A stretch of 18,175 bases of DNA from CAIYPG01 sp903864555. GTDB lineage: Bacteria > Pseudomonadota > Gammaproteobacteria > Burkholderiales > SG8-39. The DNA lies in NCBI GenBank assembly GCA_947474715.1, contig CANJJT010000091.1, positions 1 to 18,175 on the forward strand. The letters run 5' to 3'. The notes under the pieces were generated by a model that had not been told where the DNA came from, made no database searches, and saw only the letters and a program-made list of their open reading frames with translations. Position numbers and translations under genes: made by a program. Numbering within the stretch: position 1 is the stretch's first letter; each line of letters starts with the position of its first letter. This document shows positions 13,430 to 18,175 of this stretch, one piece after another.

Positions 13430-13729
13430 ATGATCCGATTCGAGCGTTCAGATGAATTCGACACCTGGCTCGCACACTTAAAGGACAAGATTGGGCGCGC
13501 CCGCATCATCCATCGCATCCGCTCCGCCGAGCATGGCAACTTCGGCGATTGCGCGCCGGTAGGTGGAGGGGTTTCGGAAATGCGCATCCATTTTGGTCCC
13601 GGCTATCGGGTTTAATACACCCGGCGAGCCAGTGTTGTTTATCTGCTTCTCGTGGGTGGCGAGAAGTCCTCGCAGAAGCGTGACATCAAGCGGGCCATCG
13701 AAATGGCACACACCTTGAACAAGGATTGA
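13430..13729 (+). pseudogene. HI1419/RelE-like toxin broken by a nonsense codon
   Basis: The frame begins MIRFERSDEFDTWLAHLKD and continues DKIGRARIIHRIRSAEHGNFGD and GVSEMRIHFGPGYRV, the signature of the HI1419-type killer protein of the RelE/ParE superfamily. A TAA at 13613-13615 interrupts it where homologues usually continue with Tyr (YRV-stop-YTRR). The frame then runs on through ASVVYLLLVGGEKSSQKRDI to a normal TGA at 13727. Without the TAA the protein would be about 99 residues, the family length. The truncated 61-aa product lacks the C-terminal strands and helix, so it should be inactive. One substitution (TAT or TAC to TAA) explains it. TAA is not a recoding codon, so unlike the two UGA cases this is a true break or a sequencing error. 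Confidence 0.85.
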
Positions 13730-13731
13730 AC

Positions 13732-14019
13732 ATGACCAAGTTTGCACCGTTCGACGCAGCAGACTACCTCGATGACGAGGAAACCATCGCCGCATACATC
13801 AGCGCAGCGTTGGAAGACCCGAATCCCGATGTCTTCCTGACGGCCCTGCGCGATGTGGCTCGCGCCCGGGGCATGGCTCAGCTCGCCAAGGATGCAGGGC
13901 TTGGGCGTGAAAGCCTTTACAAGGCACTGACCCCCGGGGCCAAGCCTCGCTACGACACCATGCTGAAGCTGCTGCATGCCCTTGGCGTCAAACTGTCGGC
14001 CTCACCCGTCAATTCGTGA
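13732..14019 (+). CDS. HI1420-type addiction-module antitoxin (HTH)
   Basis: A 95-residue protein typical of the antidote encoded downstream of HI1419-type toxins. The start FAPFDAADYLDDEETIAAYI is followed by LRDVARARGMAQLAKDAGLG and RESLYKALTPGAKPRYDTML, a Cro/C1-like helix-turn-helix, and then LLHALGVKLSA. AAGGA lies 6 nt before the ATG at 13732; the toxin's original stop ends 2 nt before that start. The gene is intact even though the toxin is broken. It may persist as a DNA-binding repressor or protect against related toxins. Confidence 0.9.
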   Translation: MTKFAPFDAADYLDDEETIAAYISAALEDPNPDVFLTALRDVARARGMAQLAKDAGLGRESLYKALTPGAKPRYDTMLKLLHALGVKLSASPVNS

Positions 14020-14106
14020 GCTGCTGACTGCGGAGCATCGTAGTCGATGACTGGAACCAGATCGCTCAAGGTTCCTGCAAGAAGCGCAGATCGAGCTAGC
14101 CCCGCT

Positions 14107-15645
14107 CTAGATCCTGAACTCGATCAGGAAGGGCCCGCGCCGCGAGGCCGCCGCGCTGAACACATCGGCAAAGCGCTCCAGCGTTTCCACACGCACCGCC
14201 TCCACACCCATGCCGCCGGCCAGCTTCACCCAGTCCAGCTCCGGTCGTGACAGGTCGAACATCTCCTGCGACCAGCGGCCGGGCTGGGCGCCGACGGCGA
14301 GGAGTTCGCCCTGCAGGATCTTGTACTGGCGGTTGGCGAAAACGATATTGATGACATCAAGCTGTTCGCGCGCCTGGGTCCACAGCGCCTGCAGCGAGTA
14401 CATGCCGCCGCCATCGGACTGCAGGCAGACCACCTTGCGGTCCGGGCTGGCGAAGGCGGCGCCAGTGGCGCAGGGGAAGCCGTGGCCGATGGAGCCGCCG
14501 GTGATCTGCAGCCAGTCATGCGGCGCCGCGCCGAAGGTGGGCGGGAACAATCCGCGGCCCGAGGTAACGCCATCCTCGGCGACGATGGCGTGCTCCGGCA
14601 GCAGCGCGGCCAGGGTCTGGGCGAAGGCATCGGCTTCGAAGGCGCCGCGCTGGCGTTGCGGGCGAGGCTGCTCGGGCAGGGTGATGGCTTTCGGTGCGCC
14701 CAGTTCATCGGCCAGCCACTCCAGCGCGGCTATCGCGTCCTGTTCGGGCCTGGCCAGCACCAGCGTATTGGCATCCGGTGGCGAAGTCAGGCTGGGCTTG
14801 CCGGGATAGGCAAAGAAGGCGGTCGGCGGTTTTGCACCGACGAGGATGACGTGGCGCATGCCTTCGAGCACCTTCAGCGCGTTGTCCACCACATAGGGGA
14901 TGCGATCGATGGCCGGGCGTCCGCGGCCACGCGCCATGCGCGGCACCTGCGTGGGCGTGCGCAGCTTGGCACCACTGGCCTGCGCGACACGGGCGGCGGC
15001 CATCAACCCGGCTTCACACAGCGCCTGCCCGGACAGCACCAGCATGGCCGGCTCGCCACTGCGCAGTGCGCGTGCCACCGTAGCCAGTGTTTCCGGGGCA
15101 ACGCTGGAACGTGCCGGCACTGGCAGCGCATCGGCCACCGCGCCGCCCTCATTCCACGCTGTGTCGGCCGGCAGGATCAGCGTGGCGATCTGACCGGGTG
15201 CGCTGCGCGCCGCCTGGACGGCTGCTGCGGCATCGGCGCCCACCCGCGCGGCGGACGCGGACACGCGCACCCACTGCGAGACCGCGCGCGCCAGGCCCTC
15301 GGTGTCGGCCGTGAGCGGCGCGTCGAAGGGCCGGTGGTAGGTCGCGTGATCGCCGACGATGTTGACCATGGGCGACTCGGCGCGGCGCGCATTGTGGATG
15401 TTGGAAATGCCATTGCCCAGGCCCGGGCCGCAATGCAGCAGCGTCGCCGCGGGACGGCCGGCCATGCGCGCATAGCCGTCGGCGCAGCCGGTGACCACGC
15501 CCTCGGCCATGCCGAGCACGCAGCGCATGCCCTCGACCTTGTCCAGGGCCGCGACGAAATGCATCTCGGAGGTGCCCGGGTTGGCAAAACAGGTATCGAC
15601 ACCGCTGGCGAGCAGCGTGCGGACAAGGCTTTCGGCACCGTTCAT
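14107..15645 (-). CDS. Thiamine diphosphate enzyme, acetolactate-synthase large-subunit-like
   Basis: A 512-residue ThDP-dependent enzyme of the acetohydroxyacid synthase/benzoylformate decarboxylase superfamily. N-terminal PYR domain: FANPGTSEMHF, then MAEGVVTGCADGYARMAG with Glu48 at the position of the ThDP-activating Glu, and LLHCGPGLGNGISN. The C-terminal PP domain has GGSIGHGFPCATGAA, then QSDGGGMYSLQALW (about 409-422) and FANRQY (436-441), which form the Mg/ThDP-binding motif in variant form (SDG rather than GDG, one Asn). It is shorter than classical IlvB (about 570 residues), and no regulatory small subunit is nearby. It is therefore more likely a catabolic 2-oxoacid decarboxylase or carboligase than the anabolic enzyme. 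Divergent from the molybdopterin oxidoreductase gene. Confidence 0.85.
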   Translation of the reverse strand: MNGAESLVRTLLASGVDTCFANPGTSEMHFVAALDKVEGMRCVLGMAEGVVTGCADGYARMAGRPAATLLHCGPGLGNGISNIHNARRAESPMVNIVGDHATYHRPFDAPLTADTEGLARAVSQWVRVSASAARVGADAAAAVQAARSAPGQIATLILPADTAWNEGGAVADALPVPARSSVAPETLATVARALRSGEPAMLVLSGQALCEAGLMAAARVAQASGAKLRTPTQVPRMARGRGRPAIDRIPYVVDNALKVLEGMRHVILVGAKPPTAFFAYPGKPSLTSPPDANTLVLARPEQDAIAALEWLADELGAPKAITLPEQPRPQRQRGAFEADAFAQTLAALLPEHAIVAEDGVTSGRGLFPPTFGAAPHDWLQITGGSIGHGFPCATGAAFASPDRKVVCLQSDGGGMYSLQALWTQAREQLDVINIVFANRQYKILQGELLAVGAQPGRWSQEMFDLSRPELDWVKLAGGMGVEAVRVETLERFADVFSAAASRRGPFLIEFRI

Positions 15646-15908
15646 GGCGATCGTGTTCCGTGGGTGAGTGGTTGGATGGCGGGAGACGGAACCGTATCAC
15701 AGGCGGAGTCGCGGTGCGAAGGTACAACTGCCAGGATGCGAAGGCATGCATAGGAAAGACGCTGGTTCCTCGCTTTCGCGGGGGACGACGCGGGTATGCA
15801 ATCATCGCTCTGCATGCACCCACGCGCACAAACCCGCCCTGGTGCAATAATCACGACTTGACGCAATCACGACGCGCCCCCTCACCAAATCGCATTCATC
15901 GCACACCC
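15646..15908. promoter_or_regulatory. Divergent intergenic region with direct repeat
   Basis: 263 bp between divergent starts. It contains a degenerate REP-like hairpin (15761-15790), an imperfect dyad GGGTATGCA/TGCATGCACCC (about 15792-15820), and a direct repeat of AATCACGAC at 15849-15857 and 15865-15873 with a 16-bp period. AATAAT (15846-15851) could be a -10 box, but no matching -35 is visible. Confidence 0.35.
15761..15790. repeat. Degenerate REP-like hairpin
   Basis: CTGG-TTCCTCGC-TTTC-GCGGGGGACGACG resembles the reverse orientation of the CATTCCCGC...GCGGGAAT element at the end of the window. The stem CCTCGC/GCGGGG (15768-15783, one G-T pair) has a TTTC loop. Confidence 0.45.
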
Positions 15909-17972
15909 ATGCCCAGCCCGCTCCCCACCGCCCCCTCCACCTGCCCGCATGACTGCACCAGCACCTGCGCGCTGGAGGTGGAACTGGTGGATGCACGCAC
16001 CATCGGGCGCATCCGCGGTTCGCAACGCAACCCCTACACCGCCGGCGTGATCTGCGAAAAGGTGGCGCGTTATGCCGAGCGCGTGCACCACCCGGACCGC
16101 CTGCTGCATCCGCTCCTGCGCAACGGCCCCAAGGGTTCGAAGCAGTGGAAGCGCATCAGCTGGGCCGAGGCGCTCGACCGCGTCGCCGAACAGTTCACCG
16201 AAAAAGCCGCGCGCCACGGCGCGGAAACCGTGTGGCCCTACCACTACGCCGGCACCATGGGCCTGGTGCAACGCGACGGCATCAACCGGCTGCGCCATGC
16301 CATGAAGTATTCGCGCTGGTTCTCCACCATCTGCGTGGCGCTCTCCGACAGCGGCTGGATCGCCGGTGTGGGCAGCAAGCGCGGCGTGGACATGCGCGAA
16401 GTGCCCGAGCACAGCGACCTGGTGGTGATCTGGGGCGGCAATCCGGCGCACACCCAGGTCAACGTGATGTCGCACGCCATGGCGGCGAAGAAGCGCGGCG
16501 CGAAGCTCATCGTCGTCGACCCCTACCGCACCGCCACCGCGGAAAAGGCTGACCTGCACCTCGCACCGCTGCCCGGCACCGACGGGGCGCTGGCCTGCGC
16601 GGTGATGCACGTACTGTTCGCCGAGGGTCATGCCGACTGGGACTACCTGCGCCGTTACACCGATTGCCCCGATGAACTGGCACGCCACGTGGCCAGCCGA
16701 ACCCCACAGTGGGCAGCGAAGATCACCGGCCTGCCGGTGGACGCCATCGTGTCCTTCGCCCGCCTGTACGGGCAGGCAAAGCGCAGCTTCATCCGCTGCC
16801 ACCACGGCTTCTCGCGCTCGCGCAACGGCGCGGCCAACATGCACGCGGTGAGCTGTCTGCCCGCCATCACCGGCGCCTGGCAGCATCGCGGCGGCGGCGC
16901 GCTCTACGGCCACACCGGCATCTACCCCCTGAACCGCAGCCTGATCGAGGGGCTGGATCTCATCGACCGCTCGGTTCGCGATCTGGACCAGTCTCGGCTC
17001 GGCCCCATCCTCACCGGCAATGCGGCAGCGCTGAAACACGGGCCACCCGTGACCGCGCTGCTGATCCAGAACACCAACCCGGCCGCGGTCTGCCCGGAAC
17101 TGCACCAGGTGCATGCCGGCCTCGCGCGCGAGGACCTCTTCACCTGCGTGCACGAGCAGTTCATGACCGAGACGGCGGCCTTTGCCGACATCGTGCTACC
17201 GGCCACCACCTTCCTCGAGCACGACGACTTCTACACCGCCAGCGGCCACACCACATTCCAGGTGGCGAAAAAACTCATCGAACCGCCAGGCGAAGCGCGC
17301 GAGAACCACGCCGTGATCTGCGAGCTCGCGCATCGTCTGGGCGCACAGCACCCCGGCTTCGACATGAGCGCCTGGGACATCATGGAAGCCACGCTGCGCC
17401 AGTCGGGCATGTGGGACGCGCAGCGCAACCTCGAGGCCGGCGGCCAGGACTTCGCCCCGCCCTTCGAGACCATGCACTTCCTCGACGGCTTCGACACGGC
17501 GGATCGCAAATTCCACTTCCGCGCCGACTGGCAGCGCTTCGGCGGACGCTGGCAGGAAATGCCCGAGCTGCCCGACCATCAGGACGTGATCGAGCATGCC
17601 ACTGAAGCAAAACCCTTCCGCCTGGTGACTGCGCCCGCGCGCACCTTCCTCAACACCACCTTCACCGAGACACCGGGTTCACTCAAGCGCGAGCAGCGCC
17701 CCACGGTGCTGCTGCACCCGGAGGCCTGCGCGGCGCTCGGCGTGGCCGAAGGCGACCGCGTAGGCATCGGCAACGAGCGTGGCGAGGTGACCGTGCACGT
17801 GCAGCCACAGGCCGGACAGCAGCGAAACGTCGCCGTGGTCGAAGGCATCTGGCCCAACCGCCACTTCGACAAGGGCATCGGCATCAATGCCATCACCAGC
17901 GCCGAGCCCGGCTGGCCCAATGGCGGCGCGGTGTTCCATGACACGGCGGTGTGGATACGGCGGGTGAGTTGA
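15909..17972 (+). CDS. Molybdopterin-dependent oxidoreductase with N-terminal [4Fe-4S] site
   Basis: A 687-residue protein of the DMSO-reductase/formate-dehydrogenase superfamily. Cys12, Cys16, Cys20 and Cys49 (CPHDCTSTC ... GVICEK) form the N-terminal cluster site. The catalytic part follows: HHPDRLLHPLLRNGPKGSKQ, WKRISWAEALDRVAEQF, VVIWGGNPAHTQVN, KLIVVDPYRT, then IVLPATTFLEHDDFY and the C-terminal dinucleotide-binding domain (FRLVTAPARTFLNTTF, HPEACAALGVAEGDRV). The Mo ligand is not an obvious Cys or Sec; the segment STICVALSDSGW may supply Ser. No twin-arginine signal is seen, so it is probably cytoplasmic. The start is placed at ATG 15909 just before the cluster motif, since the longer frame (from 15660) runs through the REP-like non-coding segment. 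No Shine-Dalgarno is evident. The substrate is not identifiable. Confidence 0.88.
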   Translation: MPSPLPTAPSTCPHDCTSTCALEVELVDARTIGRIRGSQRNPYTAGVICEKVARYAERVHHPDRLLHPLLRNGPKGSKQWKRISWAEALDRVAEQFTEKAARHGAETVWPYHYAGTMGLVQRDGINRLRHAMKYSRWFSTICVALSDSGWIAGVGSKRGVDMREVPEHSDLVVIWGGNPAHTQVNVMSHAMAAKKRGAKLIVVDPYRTATAEKADLHLAPLPGTDGALACAVMHVLFAEGHADWDYLRRYTDCPDELARHVASRTPQWAAKITGLPVDAIVSFARLYGQAKRSFIRCHHGFSRSRNGAANMHAVSCLPAITGAWQHRGGGALYGHTGIYPLNRSLIEGLDLIDRSVRDLDQSRLGPILTGNAAALKHGPPVTALLIQNTNPAAVCPELHQVHAGLAREDLFTCVHEQFMTETAAFADIVLPATTFLEHDDFYTASGHTTFQVAKKLIEPPGEARENHAVICELAHRLGAQHPGFDMSAWDIMEATLRQSGMWDAQRNLEAGGQDFAPPFETMHFLDGFDTADRKFHFRADWQRFGGRWQEMPELPDHQDVIEHATEAKPFRLVTAPARTFLNTTFTETPGSLKREQRPTVLLHPEACAALGVAEGDRVGIGNERGEVTVHVQPQAGQQRNVAVVEGIWPNRHFDKGIGINAITSAEPGWPNGGAVFHDTAVWIRRVS

Positions 17973-18120
17973 TGTTTGCGCAAGGCTGCGGGTGTTAACC
18001 CCCTTGTCAAAGGTTCTTCACCGATGTGCGGGGAGCGCATTATTTCTCCCAAGCTGACAATCGCGCGAGCTTTGCCCCACCTAAATGCGCTTTTTCCTTG
18101 CTTTGCACATGTCAGGAATA

Positions 18121-18136
18121 GGCTTTGTCGAAAGCC
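18121..18136. repeat. Small perfect hairpin
   Basis: GGCTTT-GTCG-AAAGCC, a 6-bp stem with a 4-nt loop, 148 bp after the oxidoreductase stop and just before a REP-like element. It could be part of a composite 3' structure; no U-tract follows. Confidence 0.45.
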
Positions 18137-18147
18137 ATCGATCTCCA

Positions 18148-18175
18148 GCGTCATTCCCGCGCAGGCGGGAATCCA
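18148..18175. repeat. REP-like element at window end
   Basis: GCGTC-ATTCCCGC-GCAG-GCGGGAAT-CCA, with a perfect 8-bp stem (18153-18160 with 18165-18172), matches the widespread intergenic hairpin family seen in many beta- and gammaproteobacteria. It continues to the window edge, so it may be the first of several copies. Confidence 0.75.

Noticed and set aside
13613..13615. Possible recoding at the in-frame TAA of the toxin gene
   Set aside because: Sec uses UGA and Pyl uses UAG; no known system inserts an amino acid at UAA this way. A nonsense mutation is the simplest reading.
14482..15753. Long plus-strand frame opposite the ThDP enzyme
   Set aside because: It is the antisense shadow of a clear enzyme gene in high-GC DNA; its product is not protein-like and has no RBS.
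15882..17153. Long minus-strand frame opposite the molybdopterin oxidoreductase
   Set aside because: Antisense shadow of the oxidoreductase; rich in His, Ala, Gly and Val with no domain signature.

Overview
The window looks like a chromosomal region of a betaproteobacterium, probably Burkholderiales-like. The signs are three periplasmic Bug/TctC-type solute receptors without a TctAB permease, a LysR regulator of a catabolic cluster, CcdA with a thioredoxin-like partner, several type II toxin-antitoxin loci, and REP-like hairpins of the CATTCCCGC...GCGGGAAT type. The assignment is inferred from gene content and composition only.

The most notable result is that two genes that look broken by an in-frame TGA read as selenoproteins. 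On the minus strand, a UGSC-family gene (1890-2435) has TGA at the first position of its U-G-S-C motif. A SECIS-like hairpin follows, with its apical loop 19-23 nt after the UGA. On the plus strand, a secreted thioredoxin-like gene (12083-12478) has TGA at the first position of its C-x-x-C motif, giving U-T-T-C. Another hairpin with a GUG loop follows. Conventional gene calling would split or lose both genes. If both are decoded, the host must carry selA, selB, selC and selD elsewhere.

Layout. 1-772: an orphan HicB antitoxin and a hicB-hicA pair. 773-964: a cluster of dyad-symmetric elements. 965-3807 (minus): a tight operon, in transcription order a muconolactone-isomerase-like ferredoxin-fold protein, an uncharacterised 354-aa protein with a CLLC motif, the UGSC selenoprotein, a probable 30-aa small ORF, and an amidohydrolase. 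4059-4958 (plus): a divergent LysR regulator. 5289-10783 (plus): three consecutive pairs of Bug/TctC receptor plus alpha/beta-hydrolase. In pairs 2 and 3 the hydrolase nucleophile Ser is replaced by Lys. 10784-11384: a poorly coding stretch with a possible small CxC ORF and a gene fragment. 11385-11887 (minus): yefM-yoeB. 12083-13304 (plus): Sec-thioredoxin and ccdA. 13351-14019: a pentanucleotide microsatellite, a nonsense-mutated HI1419-type toxin and its intact antitoxin. 14107-15645 (minus): a ThDP-dependent acetolactate-synthase-like enzyme. 15909-17972 (plus): a molybdopterin oxidoreductase with an N-terminal [4Fe-4S] site. The window ends in REP-like hairpins.

Functional reading (inference): 965-10783 appears to be one catabolic or uptake island. 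It has lower GC than the very GC-rich 11000-18000 part, and toxin-antitoxin loci lie on both sides. The receptors would capture an organic acid or amide-like ligand, and the hydrolases, amidohydrolase and UGSC redox protein would process it. No substrate can be named from sequence. The Sec-thioredoxin/CcdA pair is a separate periplasmic thiol/selenol redox module.
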